Below are positions 37,045-45,768 of a stretch of DNA of 64,000 bases, one piece after another. The stretch is from Paludisphaera rhizosphaerae (GTDB lineage Bacteria > Planctomycetota > Planctomycetia > Isosphaerales > Isosphaeraceae). The DNA is taken from contig NZ_JAALCR010000017.1 in assembly GCF_011065895.1 (NCBI RefSeq), positions 62,001 through 126,000 of the forward strand. Direction: 5' to 3'. The notes under the pieces were generated by a model that searched no databases, was not told where the DNA came from, and saw only the letters and a list, made by a program, of their open reading frames with translations. Within the stretch, counting starts at the first letter, position 1. Each line of letters begins with the position of its first letter. The translations under genes and the position numbers were made by a program.

Positions 37045-40000
37045 ATGAAGAAGTCGTCGTGTCGAAAGTTAGGGCTGGCGCTGACGCTCGGAACGACCCT
37101 AACCGTCGCCGCCCCACGGGCTGATGCTCAGGGCTTGAAGGAACATCTGTTCGGCGTGGGCCACGAACTCGCCTGTGAGGACATCCGGACAGTCGAAGAA
37201 CTGGCGGCCCTCATCGATCGCCTCGATAAGGAGTTGTTCAAGCACGGCAAGATCGCGGTCAAGTCCCCCGACGTCTGGGGGCAGAACCGGATGACGAAGT
37301 TCCGGACTGAGTACGAAGATGAAATGAAGGCCGAGGTCCGCAAGTTTCGGCTCATGTTGCAGGCCTATCAACGCCGGGCCGATACGGCCGCCCTGACGTC
37401 GGCGACCACAATCGCGGCGGCCATCCAGCCGACCCCGGCGCGAGGCAGGAGCGGGAGAGGCGACACGACGAACCAGAACGTCACCAACGTCGAGATCCCG
37501 GATACGCCGGACATTCCCTCGGGTCTCGTCGCGAACGCGAACACGTTGATCGGCACGATGACGCCCGTCCTGGGCAACCCGGGCGACGTCGCCCGGCTGA
37601 TGCTGGCGAACAACTCGGATAACGCCGAGGGGTTCGGCCTGGAACCGACGATCGCCCTCGATCAGAAAGCTCGCTACCTGGAACACCTGGCGACCTTGCG
37701 GCGGAACAACCTCGGCGACGACACGACCGACCTGCCCGGATATGGCCTCTACCTGATGCGAATGCCCATCTCCCTGCTCCCCGGCGCGGAGTCGCAGAAG
37801 GGGAAGGGGGCGTCGGTCACGATCGAAGCGAAGTTCGACCCCACCCCCGATCTCCTGCCGGTCACCTTCCGCAGCGTCGTCGTCCTCGACGCCTCGTATC
37901 AGCTCAAGGACGTCCTCAACCGGGCGTTGCACGGATCCATCGTCCTGACCCAAACCAACCCGTCGGATGCGAACGCTGCGACGGCCAGGAACCTGCCGCC
38001 GGGAGCCACAATAACCACGAGGTCCCTCGTTCCCACCTCCTCGCCCAACCCTTCCCAGGCCACGCTCTCACCTGTGGAACTGCTCGACGTTTACGGCGGG
38101 GCGAACCTGCAGGCCCTGGCGGATGAGCTCAAGGAGGATGAGAAGGACTGGTACCATCACGATCCCAGCATCCTGAGCTGGCTGCTTACCCAGCACTCCA
38201 ATGCCTACAACTTCTACCGCGACGGAGCCAGACGCGGCGATCCGCTGTTCAGCGTCGAGCAGGTCAACCGGCTGGGCGAACTGGCCTTCCAGCGGCGCTA
38301 CGGGGAGCTCAAGGCGGCGAGGGCGGAGTTCCTGGGGGCTTTGATCGAGCGTCGAACCGGCATCCCCGTCGACCCGAAGGGGCTGTCGTCGACATGGTCT
38401 CCCGGGGATCTCGAGGACGCCGCAGACTTCCGCGATCGGATCGATTCGATCGACATCCTCACGTACGGCCTGATGGTCCAGATGTACTACTTGGATCGTC
38501 AGATCAAGTTCGACATGGAAGTGGTCTCCCGCCGGAAGGGGTGCGCCTGCGGCGATCCCTGGGGGCTCGCACTTTTCGAGGCCGATCCGTCCGAGGAGGC
38601 GCGAGCCGCGTTTGGATCGTACGTGGCGTGCAAGTGGCCGATCCACGTCTTCTCGCTCGACCCGGCCGTCGACCAGCAGAACCAGCTCGACCTGTTCAGC
38701 CGACGAAGCGAGCTGCAACTGGCGCTGGCCGCCGCCGTGGCCAGTGGCGAGGTCAATTTCCGGAACGCGACGACCTACGCTCGCCGGCTTGAGACCGACC
38801 TGGCCACGATCGACCTGAACCGCACAGCCGTTGGCTTCGGCGCCGGAGATACCACGTTCGGCTGGCGGTTCCAGCCCAGGATCCAGACGCCTCCCACGCA
38901 GAACAACCTCCGCCGCGCCGTGGGGCTGGTCTGGCGGGGCGGACCCGATATCGCCTACGACATCGCGAACCGGCGGATCGAGCCGGGCCCGCGCGAGTGC
39001 GTGGCCTGCATCGTGGCCCCCAACTTCGTCCCCCAGCTTCGCCTGACCTCGGTGGCCAACTGGTATGACCTCCAGGGCCACCACATGAACCAGACGATGG
39101 AGACGACGGACATGGTCCGGATGGGCGCCAAGCTCCAGGGCGCCCGGGCGGCCCTGGAACGGATCTGCGACGCCCACTCTTATCCGCCGGACCAACTCCA
39201 GATGCTCTCGGACCGACTCGACCAGCTCCAGGCGCTGCTGCCGATGAAGGCGCATCGGGTCACTCTCCCATTCGAGGGCGACTTGACGGGTTCGGAGATC
39301 TTCAGCTCCTCGAACGCCGGCCTGGCCCCCAAACTGTTGACGTGGTACGGCGAGCCCCAGAAGAACGGCGGCCCCTCGTCGATCTTCATCCTGGGGACCG
39401 GATTCAGCATCCACGAGCTGAAGGCAGTGGCCGGCGGCGTCCTCGTCGGCGACATCGAGCTGATGAGCCGCAACGTCCTGCGGATCGCCATCCCGCAGGA
39501 GGCCCGGATCATTGAGACGAACGCCAAGGTCGACGGCAAGCCGCGACGCGTGATCGACGTTCACGTCGCCACCCCCAACGGCGTTTCCAACCATCTGCTC
39601 GTCGAGGCCGACCCCGCGGACTCCGCCAAGTCGGCCGACGAGGCCGTCGCGCGAAAGTCGGCCTACGCGGTCAACGACAAGACCAAGACCCTGGGCATCG
39701 ACTACAACCTGATCAAGCTGAATGACGGCAGCGGGCGATTTCGGGCGTCCAACGGCCGGCCGAACGGCACGACGCCGTCGGTCAAAATCAACTGGAGCGC
39801 TCCGACGGGGACGGCTCCGAAGCAGCTCCTGGTCACCCTGTACGGCGAGTACAAGGGGGGCCGCCTCATGATCCCGCTCGCTTCGCCCCTAGTCCTCTCG
39901 GCGGCCAACGGTGTTTACACGATGACCTCGGACCACGAGAAGGCGATCGCCAACGCGTACGTCGATCAGTTGGAAGGATATGCTTACTTCTCGCAGGACG

Positions 40001-40458
40001 AACCGCTTCCCGCCCTTAAGATGACCTCGATTCGGGTCAAGCCCGTGGCGACCGACCGCCCTTTCGACGACGTGGTTGAGGTCGAGGCGGACAACGATCT
40101 GACGATCCAGCCGAGGCTGGTCCCAGTTCTTCAGGAATCGGCCGTAGGAGCGAGCCAGAACGAGCAGGCGCCGCCACTTCCGCCCTCCCCTGGAATCGCC
40201 CCGCGTCTCGAGGACGCCAAACAGCCGGATGTCCCGTCGCCCAACACCCCGCCGTCGGCCGGGCGGGCGGGCGAGGAGCCGCCGACGACGCTGGAGGCTA
40301 TCGCTCCGTCGGCGTCCGTCCGGCCGAAATCTGTGATCCCTCCCCCGATCACGGCCGCTGCGCGTCGTGATGCCGCGGTCAAGCCGACGGCCGCCCCGGC
40401 TCCTATCAAAGAGAATCGCGAATCCATCTTGTCCCGCTTCGGGGTACTGCGGCGCTGA
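37045..40458 (+). CDS. large exported protein with IPT/TIG-like domain, function unknown
   Basis: This 1,137-residue protein has a signal peptide (MKKSSCRKLGLALTLGTTLT, then VAAPRADAQG). Its N-terminal part is helical (ELAALIDRLDKELFKHGKIA, MKAEVRKFRLMLQAYQRRAD). The middle holds a Cys-containing segment (RKGCACGDPWGLA) and long helical stretches such as QLQMLSDRLDQLQALLP. Near residues 775-860, KLLTWYGEPQKNGG, SIFILGTGFSIHELKAVAGG and VIDVHVATPNGVSNHLLV have the strand order of an IPT/TIG immunoglobulin-like domain. A Pro-rich tail (QEQAPPLPPSPGIAPR) leads to the end. The start is the ATG at 37045, where the signal peptide begins. I do not recognise the whole protein; a surface-structure role is only a guess. 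Confidence 0.8.
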   Translation: MKKSSCRKLGLALTLGTTLTVAAPRADAQGLKEHLFGVGHELACEDIRTVEELAALIDRLDKELFKHGKIAVKSPDVWGQNRMTKFRTEYEDEMKAEVRKFRLMLQAYQRRADTAALTSATTIAAAIQPTPARGRSGRGDTTNQNVTNVEIPDTPDIPSGLVANANTLIGTMTPVLGNPGDVARLMLANNSDNAEGFGLEPTIALDQKARYLEHLATLRRNNLGDDTTDLPGYGLYLMRMPISLLPGAESQKGKGASVTIEAKFDPTPDLLPVTFRSVVVLDASYQLKDVLNRALHGSIVLTQTNPSDANAATARNLPPGATITTRSLVPTSSPNPSQATLSPVELLDVYGGANLQALADELKEDEKDWYHHDPSILSWLLTQHSNAYNFYRDGARRGDPLFSVEQVNRLGELAFQRRYGELKAARAEFLGALIERRTGIPVDPKGLSSTWSPGDLEDAADFRDRIDSIDILTYGLMVQMYYLDRQIKFDMEVVSRRKGCACGDPWGLALFEADPSEEARAAFGSYVACKWPIHVFSLDPAVDQQNQLDLFSRRSELQLALAAAVASGEVNFRNATTYARRLETDLATIDLNRTAVGFGAGDTTFGWRFQPRIQTPPTQNNLRRAVGLVWRGGPDIAYDIANRRIEPGPRECVACIVAPNFVPQLRLTSVANWYDLQGHHMNQTMETTDMVRMGAKLQGARAALERICDAHSYPPDQLQMLSDRLDQLQALLPMKAHRVTLPFEGDLTGSEIFSSSNAGLAPKLLTWYGEPQKNGGPSSIFILGTGFSIHELKAVAGGVLVGDIELMSRNVLRIAIPQEARIIETNAKVDGKPRRVIDVHVATPNGVSNHLLVEADPADSAKSADEAVARKSAYAVNDKTKTLGIDYNLIKLNDGSGRFRASNGRPNGTTPSVKINWSAPTGTAPKQLLVTLYGEYKGGRLMIPLASPLVLSAANGVYTMTSDHEKAIANAYVDQLEGYAYFSQDEPLPALKMTSIRVKPVATDRPFDDVVEVEADNDLTIQPRLVPVLQESAVGASQNEQAPPLPPSPGIAPRLEDAKQPDVPSPNTPPSAGRAGEEPPTTLEAIAPSASVRPKSVIPPPITAAARRDAAVKPTAAPAPIKENRESILSRFGVLRR

Positions 40459-40489
40459 GCCGAGGACGGATTCATCGGCCGATCGAATC

Positions 40490-40526
40490 GGCGACGCCCC
40501 ACCCCGGTCAAGGGGGGGACGTCGCC
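40490..40526. terminator. strong G/C hairpin after the large exported protein gene
   Basis: Left arm ggcgacgccccacccc (40490-40505) pairs with gggggggacgtcgcc (40512-40526): seven perfect outer pairs (ggcgacg/cgtcgcc) and a C/G inner run. It lies 31 bases after the stop codon at 40458 and would also serve the minus-strand genes that approach from the other side. Confidence 0.55.
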
Positions 40527-40917
40527 TTCGTTCGTAACGAGCGGCCTGGCGGCCCGGCGGGCCTCCGTCTCGCGGTGGACTTCGTGGACGACCTCGCGAA
40601 AGTAGAGGGCGCCGTTCACGGTGGAGAGCCTCGCACGTTGATCGACCGCTGGATGCGAGCATTCGCCCGGATGCGGTCGTTCAGGTAGGTACGCGTCAGA
40701 TCACCGCCGAATTTGGGATCGATGAAGAGCTCCGCACTTTCTCGTTCACGAGGCGTTCGCCGTTGCCGCCGAGGTCTTCGTCGAAGAGGTCAGTCATCAA
40801 CCCGACGCCGTAGGCCGAGGACGCGTGACAGAACTCGTGTTTCGCGAGTCAACGAACGGGTCCGCCGCTGCAATCGAACCAGCCTCAAGGAGGCGAGCCT
40901 GGCCAGCGACGATCATG
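40527..40917 (-). pseudogene. frameshifted gene remnant with an H-E-F-C-H motif
   Basis: Read on the minus strand, this stretch gives protein-like sequence that jumps frame three times. It starts at an ATG at 40917: MIVAGQARLLEAGSIAAADP, then FVDSR. A frame change leads to KHEFCHASSAYGVGLMTDLF, DEDLGGNGERLVNEKV. A second change leads to AELFIDPKFGGDLTRTYLND, RIRANARIQRSINV, and a third to NGALYFREVVHEVHRETEAR, RAARPLVTNEGDVPP. Each piece has good coding composition and they follow without gaps. H-E-F-C-H fits the zinc-protease H-E-x-x-H pattern, but I cannot name a family. It lies 5 bases downstream of the LolA-like gene. It is either a decaying gene or an intact gene broken by base-call errors. 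Confidence 0.5.
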
Positions 40918-40922
40918 AAAGA

Positions 40923-41918
40923 TCACCGACGGATTTTGAGGGCAAGTCCCGCGGCCAGGAGGGCTACTCCAAGTCCCCAACAGGAGTACACGAGCACCGG
41001 ATCCCAGCCGACAGGCGGCTCGGCGACTTCGACTACCCCTGTGGCTTCAGAGGTCTTGGGGACCGCTTCGGGGGCTTTGGGGACAGCGTCAGCCTCTTTG
41101 CGAGCGGGGGTGAGAATCTTGCCGGTGGCGGCGTCGCTGACTTCCACATTGGGTGAGATGCTCGGCCGGAAGGTCTCGCTTCCGACCTTCTCATTGAAGG
41201 CGACGTGCGTGACTTCCGAGTGCGTCGTCATCCGAACGTCGCCGTCGCGGTTGAACTGGGTCAACTCCGACTTCACGACGAATGGGTGCCCCTGCACGAC
41301 GTCGACCTTCTGCGACTCCCAGATCCAAAGCCTGTGAGCCGTGGCTGGGTCGGGCCCGTCGTACGATTCGACCCGGACGGGGAGTGCGTCGTCCCGGCGC
41401 AGGAAGTACAGCAAGTTCTGTCGCACCTGCCCGAGAAGGACGTCATTGAACATGAACTTGTCGCACGGCTTGGCGTCGATCTCGGCCTCTCCCAGGTCCT
41501 GGGCTTTCTCCAAAGCCTCATGCAACGGGATATTGCCGACGTATTGATACTTCAACGGAATCGGCCGATCCGCGCCGGGGATCGACGCCTCCGACCCGAA
41601 CGTCTTGCCGGTCCTGGCGGCCGTCTGCTTCTCCGGGTGATCCTTGTCGTACTGGATCGTCGTGCCTTTGCGGCCGTCGAAATACTGCTCCTTTCGACTG
41701 ACGGTGCCGTCGACAAGCGTCATGACCAGGGAGAGGCGACGTTCTCCAGCCGCCGTCTCCGTGTAATGATAGTCCGTTTGCTTGGCGAGCGTCACGCCCG
41801 CGAATTTGTCGAGCGACGCCGATGAACGCTCGATCGTCTGGGTGACATCAACCCGGATCGTCTTCCACCAATGCATCTCTTCGGCGGACTTGGCAATGAT
41901 CGCCGGGCGGTCGCTCAT
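40923..41918 (-). CDS. LolA-like protein with C-terminal membrane anchor
   Basis: The 331-residue protein resembles planctomycete proteins with a LolA/DUF1571-type half-barrel, judged by strand pattern: WWKTIRVDVTQTIERSSASL, YHYTETAAGERRLSLVMTLV, GRKGTTIQYDKD, PVRVESYDGPDP and VVQGHPFVVKSELTQFN. The domain is followed by an Ala/Pro/Glu-rich spacer (KAPEAVPKTSEATGV). One helix (VLVYSCWGLGVALLAAGLAL) and a basic KIRR end finish the chain, so it is tail-anchored. There is no N-terminal signal peptide. GGGGAGGA lies just upstream, and the start ATG overlaps the stop of the small disrupted gene (ATGA), indicating coupling. Function is unknown. Confidence 0.7.
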   Translation of the reverse strand: MSDRPAIIAKSAEEMHWWKTIRVDVTQTIERSSASLDKFAGVTLAKQTDYHYTETAAGERRLSLVMTLVDGTVSRKEQYFDGRKGTTIQYDKDHPEKQTAARTGKTFGSEASIPGADRPIPLKYQYVGNIPLHEALEKAQDLGEAEIDAKPCDKFMFNDVLLGQVRQNLLYFLRRDDALPVRVESYDGPDPATAHRLWIWESQKVDVVQGHPFVVKSELTQFNRDGDVRMTTHSEVTHVAFNEKVGSETFRPSISPNVEVSDAATGKILTPARKEADAVPKAPEAVPKTSEATGVVEVAEPPVGWDPVLVYSCWGLGVALLAAGLALKIRR

Positions 41919-42164
41919 TCATCGTCCTCCCCAAGCGAGACAGGTTTGCGCAGTGCATGTCGGGCCAGACCAGGGAACCGACGACATCGGAGTTCCACGA
42001 TCTCAACTCCAGCCTCAATGACGGCGATATTCTCTGGACTTGCAGACGGCCGTTGGTCCGAGATTGCTTCACGCCAGGAGAGCGGGGGGATAGTCGCCGG
42101 CTCATTTCAGGGCAAGCCGCTGTCGAGTGCCTTCAGGGTTATGAGGCGACTCCGGAACAAGCAT
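41915..42164 (-). pseudogene. small gene with an apparent single frameshift, coupled to the LolA-like gene
   Basis: Beginning at an ATG at 42164, seven bases after the DUF1559 stop, the minus strand reads MLVPESPHNPEGTRQRLALK and then meets a stop. One frame over, the sequence continues NEPATIPPLSWREAISDQRP, SASPENIAVIEAGVEIVELR, CRRFPGLARHALRKPVSLGE, DDE and stops at 41915, overlapping the next gene's ATG (ATGA). The two halves together would give about 83 residues. Position between two intact genes and the exact overlap argue for a true gene that has lost or gained one base near 42100, or a sequencing error there. Confidence 0.4.
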
Positions 42165-42170
42165 CGGCGA

Positions 42171-43181
42171 TCATCGCGGATCGACGATTTCTCCACCCGC
42201 GCGGCTGCCCATGGCCCTCCATGCGGCGAGGTTGATGCTGGATTCACACCATCGGACGGAACCGTCCGCCATCGCGGCGTTCACACCTCCAGGGTGGTAG
42301 CTCCTGGCGCTGAACAGCCCCGTTCCGACAAAGGACATCTTCCCACAATCGGGAATCGGGTCGTTCGGCGGCCCTGCCACGAAAAACGCTGTGTAAATGG
42401 CGCCGCCCAGCAACCATGACCCGCCTCCGTCCGTGGCCCAAACCCTCCTGGCGGAACGCTGAGCCGCGCATGCCGATCTCCACGCGTCCGCCGGGTCTTT
42501 CCTCTCCAGGAGGCCTTCGTACATCGCCCAGTCGCGGAAAGCTGAACTCGCGGATCGACCCGAGCCGATCGGCTTCTCCGAGAACGCCAGGGTGTTGGAC
42601 GTGCCATCCGCGTACTCGGCGAATCGCGTCGCACGAAAGGACACGAACGCCCCCGTCCTGGTATCGGGGCAATCCGAACAAGGACCCACGTTGATGCGAT
42701 AGCTGACGGCGCCTCCGTTCGCATCCGCAGCGGGGTCGCTCGGGCAGAGGAACGTCGCGATCTTGATGTCCAGGACGGAAGCGTTGCCTGGCGCGATCAT
42801 CGGCAGCGTGACCCCCGGGAGGCCGAAATTGATGCTGGCGTAGAGAGGCTGAAGGTCAAGGTATGGCAACAAGCGGCAATGCAGGGAGAAACTGTTGCCT
42901 ATCCCTCGGGCCAGTTGTCCGCCCGTCAAGCTCGGCGGCATGCCGTCCCAGGTCGCGGCGTATGCGTGGGCGGCGAGCATGAGCTGCCGGAGGTTGTGCA
43001 CGCAGGCGGCCCGGCGCGACGCCTCGCGCGCGGCCTGCACCGCGGGCAGGATCAGGCCCACAAGGAGGGAGATGATCCCGACGGTCACAAGCAACTCCAC
43101 GAGGGTCACGCCGTCGCGGCGATCGTTGCGACCTCTCTGTCCCCTCGGCCGAACCGTCCCGAGAGAGATGAGGGCGTTCAT
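42171..43181 (-). CDS. DUF1559 domain-containing protein
   Basis: The 336-residue protein has the pilin-like N terminus GVTLVELLVTVGIISLLVGL after a 23-residue basic leader (longer than usual; class III-like leader peptides are shorter). AREASRRAACVHNLRQLMLA follows. The DUF1559 body contains YLDLQPLYASINF, TFLCPSDPAADANG, FAEYADGTSNTLAFSE, the H-P-G-G-V-N-A-A-M-A-D-G-S-V-R motif and the terminal SRAGGEIV. All hallmark motifs are present, so it is complete. The ATG at 43181 is the only one close to the leader. The small disrupted gene and the LolA-like gene follow on the same strand. Confidence 0.92.
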   Translation of the reverse strand: MNALISLGTVRPRGQRGRNDRRDGVTLVELLVTVGIISLLVGLILPAVQAAREASRRAACVHNLRQLMLAAHAYAATWDGMPPSLTGGQLARGIGNSFSLHCRLLPYLDLQPLYASINFGLPGVTLPMIAPGNASVLDIKIATFLCPSDPAADANGGAVSYRINVGPCSDCPDTRTGAFVSFRATRFAEYADGTSNTLAFSEKPIGSGRSASSAFRDWAMYEGLLERKDPADAWRSACAAQRSARRVWATDGGGSWLLGGAIYTAFFVAGPPNDPIPDCGKMSFVGTGLFSARSYHPGGVNAAMADGSVRWCESSINLAAWRAMGSRAGGEIVDPR

Positions 43182-43836
43182 CGTTCGGTTTCCGTCTTGA
43201 CCATGACCACGGCCTCGACTTTCTCGCCCTTTCGGTCCTTCACTCAGCTTCGGCGCCCGCCATTGACGATGTCCCGGTCGGCTCTCGGCCGCCGGCTGGC
43301 CCAGGAAGATCTTGATCGACGCAATGAGATGCAAAAGTGTTGAAATTAGAGACGCCAGTATCACAGATGACTTGAACGTCATAAGAGGTCAAGAGAAAAC
43401 TCGACCTACGATGTGTTCCGTCAGTCGAAGCGTGCGTGGGGACCTGGAAGCGGTGGACGTGATGATTCCCCAGGGCGGCCCTGGGGACAGTCTCGGACGC
43501 CCCCGCGGTCGGAGGCTGAATGTCAGTGGGACGAGCCCGGCAGGTTGCCTGGTTCAGGACGCGGTCCCGTCGGACGGATGCGGCCGGGCGGGAGGCGGAT
43601 GGCGGCCAACTTGGCTTTGGCCATCAGGGGATCGAGGAACGCTGCCGCCGACCGGAGCGTCGGGGATTCGCCCAGAGCCAAAGGTCTTACGGCTCCTTAC
43701 GGGCGAGCGCCTGCCCTCAGCAAGTTCCTGAGACTTCCTCGATCCCAGGCTTGTGGCAAATTGTGCACGCGTGGACATTCATGTGGTAGACTTCCGGCTG
43801 GCCGACGAATCGGATCGAGGGCCGGGGGGCCTGGGC
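43182..43836. other. intergenic region between DUF1559 gene and dinB
   Basis: No gene is supported in these 655 bases between divergent genes. It contains a symmetric dyad near 43467-43487 (listed separately) and a less G+C-rich patch at 43310-43420 that may hold the DUF1559 promoter. No SOS-type box is evident upstream of dinB. Confidence 0.4.
43467..43487. promoter_or_regulatory. 21-base perfect dyad, possible operator or hairpin
   Basis: Arms tccccaggg and ccctgggga are perfect complements separated by cgg. The short spacer favours a protein-binding dyad over an RNA hairpin. It lies about 350 bases upstream of the dinB start and 285 bases upstream of the DUF1559 start. Confidence 0.35.
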
Positions 43837-44910
43837 GTGGCCGAGCGGAAGATCATCCACGTCGATATGGACGCCTTTTATGCGTCCGTCGAGCAGCGCG
43901 ACAATCCGGACCTGCGCGGCAAGCCGATCGCGGTCGGCGGGTCGCGCGAGCGGGGGGTTGTGGCGGCGGCGAGCTATGAGGCTCGTAAGTTCGGCGTCCG
44001 GTCGGCCATGGCCTCGGTGACGGCGAAGCGGAAGTGCGCCGGCCTGATCTTCGTGAAGCCTCGGTTCGACGTTTATCGGGCGATATCCCAGCAGATCCGG
44101 GCGATCTTCGCCGAGTACACGCCGCTCATCGAGCCGCTCTCGCTCGACGAGGCGTATCTCGACGTCACCGGGAACCTGAAGGGGATCGCGTCGGCCACGG
44201 TGATCGCGGAGGAGATTCGCGCGAGGATTCGATCCGAGACGAGCCTGACGGCTTCGGCCGGGGTCTCCTACAACAAGTTCCTGGCCAAGATGGCCTCCGA
44301 CGAGAACAAGCCCGACGGCCTGTTCGTCATCAAGCCGAAGGCGGGACCCTCGTATGTGGAAGCCCTGCCGGTGGGGAAGTTCCACGGGATCGGGCCCGCG
44401 ACGCAGGCGAAGATGGAGAGCCTGGGGATCCGCAACGGCGCCGACCTCAGGGCCCAGTCGCTGGAGTTCCTCCGAGAGCACTTCGGCAAGGTCGGCCCGT
44501 ATTACTTTTCGCTGGCCCGAGGGATCGACGAACGGCCCGTCTGCTCCGATCGCGTCCGCAAATCAGTCGGCGCGGAGACGACCTTCCACGCCGACCTCTT
44601 CACCGCCGAGGAGGCCCGAACCGCTCTGGAGCCGCTCATCGCCAAGGTCTGGTCCTCCTGCGAAAGGTCGACGCTCAAGAGCCGGACGGTGACGCTCAAG
44701 GCCAAGTACGCCGACTTCCAGCAGATCACCCGCAGCCGGACCCTCGATTCGCCGATCGCCTCCCGCGCCGAGATCGAGGATGTCGTCTCCTTGCTCCTCC
44801 AACCGCTCTTCCCCGTCAGCAAGGGGATCAGGCTCCTCGGCGTGACCCTCTCCTCGCTCGACAACGGCCCGGAGAACCGCATCGGCCAGCAGCTCCTGCT
44901 GCCGCTCTGA
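43837..44910 (+). CDS. dinB: DNA polymerase IV (Y-family)
   Basis: The 357-residue translesion polymerase has palm residues in IIHVDMDAFYASVEQRD and PLSLDEAYLDVTG (the D-E pair binding Mg2+), and the finger segment ASYEARKFGVRSAMAS. The helix-hairpin-helix thumb region is LPVGKFHGIGPATQAKME. A little-finger domain follows (SVGAETTFHADLF, KSRTVTLKAKYADFQQITRS) and the end is IGQQLLLPL. I start at the GTG at 43837 because MAERKIIHVDMDAFYAS is the normal family N terminus; a GTG at 43753 would add 28 residues of no recognisable fold. Its expected length is about 350. Confidence 0.95.
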   Translation: MAERKIIHVDMDAFYASVEQRDNPDLRGKPIAVGGSRERGVVAAASYEARKFGVRSAMASVTAKRKCAGLIFVKPRFDVYRAISQQIRAIFAEYTPLIEPLSLDEAYLDVTGNLKGIASATVIAEEIRARIRSETSLTASAGVSYNKFLAKMASDENKPDGLFVIKPKAGPSYVEALPVGKFHGIGPATQAKMESLGIRNGADLRAQSLEFLREHFGKVGPYYFSLARGIDERPVCSDRVRKSVGAETTFHADLFTAEEARTALEPLIAKVWSSCERSTLKSRTVTLKAKYADFQQITRSRTLDSPIASRAEIEDVVSLLLQPLFPVSKGIRLLGVTLSSLDNGPENRIGQQLLLPL

Positions 44911-44913
44911 ACG

Positions 44914-44933
44914 GTCGCGGGGATTCTCGCGAC
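44914..44933. terminator. short hairpin between convergent dinB and desaturase genes
   Basis: gtcgcg (44914-44919) and cgcgac (44928-44933) flank an 8-base loop in the 36-base gap between the two stop codons. It could end transcription from both sides, but the stem is short and lacks a T run. Confidence 0.3.
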
Positions 44934-44946
44934 GGCGACGCCTCGA

Positions 44947-45768
44947 TCACGGCACCCGACGAGGCTCCACCCCGGCCTCTCGCAGGAGCGGATCAAGCCG
45001 TCGCGACAACTCCGCCAGGTTGTGGCTGGGGACCTCCGGGTAGAGGTGGTGCTCAAGGTGGTAGGTCAACTCCAGGAACAACGCCGGAACGATCCGCCCT
45101 CTGAGGGTGTGGGTCTGCGACAGGCGGGTCTCGCCGTAGTCCCGGTGCGGAAGGTGCACCGTCAGGAGGGGGTAGACCCAACTGCCGATCACCACGAGCG
45201 ACGTGTAGAGCAGCACGGCAGGCGTCCGGCGGTAGAGGCAGACGCCGGCGATCGCCACGGCGAGGGCGAATCCAGCCTCGACGACCAGCCATCGCCGCTC
45301 CGCCCCGCCTCGCTTGCTTCGTGAATAGGCCCACAGCCACAGGCGAGGAAGGAAAAATGGTCCCCAAGCCACGGCCTTGAGCAAGCTCATCCGGGCCGGA
45401 TCGCCCTCGGGATCGTCCGGCCCCGGGAAGGCGCGATGGTGCCTCAGGTGAGTGGCCCGGTAGGCGTGGCCGCTCTCCAGCAAAACCGCCCCCGTGGCGA
45501 AGAGCGCCCAGTCGGTCTGGCGTCGCGAGAGACCCAGCGACCCGTGGACGACGTCGTGCGTGACCGCGACGACGGATACGAAAATCAAGAACACCACGGC
45601 CGGCGCGAGCCACCAAAGGCCCGAATAGGCCACGAGCGCATACACGATCACCCCCACGAACGGCCTGGCCAACGCGAGCCGCCGCTGGCAGCAGGTCGTC
45701 GACAGGAGGTCCCCGCCGATGGTCCGCAACGGAGGCAACGCGGGCTCAATGCACGTGGCAGGCTGCAT
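44947..45768 (-). CDS. membrane fatty acid desaturase/hydroxylase
   Basis: The 273-residue di-iron membrane enzyme has three histidine boxes: H71-D-V-V-H75, H107-L-R-H-H111 and H-L-E-H-H in YHLEHHLYPEVPSHNL near the C terminus. Helices flank them (VGVIVYALVAYSGLWWLAPA, VVFLIFVSVVAVT). Members insert a double bond or hydroxyl group into acyl chains or carotenoids; the short size and H-x-x-x-H spacing resemble beta-carotene hydroxylase/ketolase-like and small desaturases alike. GGAG lies 7 bases before the ATG. The A/T-rich region just upstream (45790-45850) likely holds the promoter. Confidence 0.88.
   Translation of the reverse strand: MQPATCIEPALPPLRTIGGDLLSTTCCQRRLALARPFVGVIVYALVAYSGLWWLAPAVVFLIFVSVVAVTHDVVHGSLGLSRRQTDWALFATGAVLLESGHAYRATHLRHHRAFPGPDDPEGDPARMSLLKAVAWGPFFLPRLWLWAYSRSKRGGAERRWLVVEAGFALAVAIAGVCLYRRTPAVLLYTSLVVIGSWVYPLLTVHLPHRDYGETRLSQTHTLRGRIVPALFLELTYHLEHHLYPEVPSHNLAELSRRLDPLLREAGVEPRRVP

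Noticed and set aside
41848-42105. Minus-strand frame of 85 codons overlapping the small disrupted gene
   Set aside because: Its Arg/Ser-rich sequence overlaps the next gene's start by a long way, and the other frame shows better coding character and an exact ATGA overlap.
42252-42265. Dyad cggacggaaccgtccg as a regulatory site
   Set aside because: It lies inside a DUF1559 gene and encodes the conserved D-G-S-V residues, so the symmetry is explained by codons.
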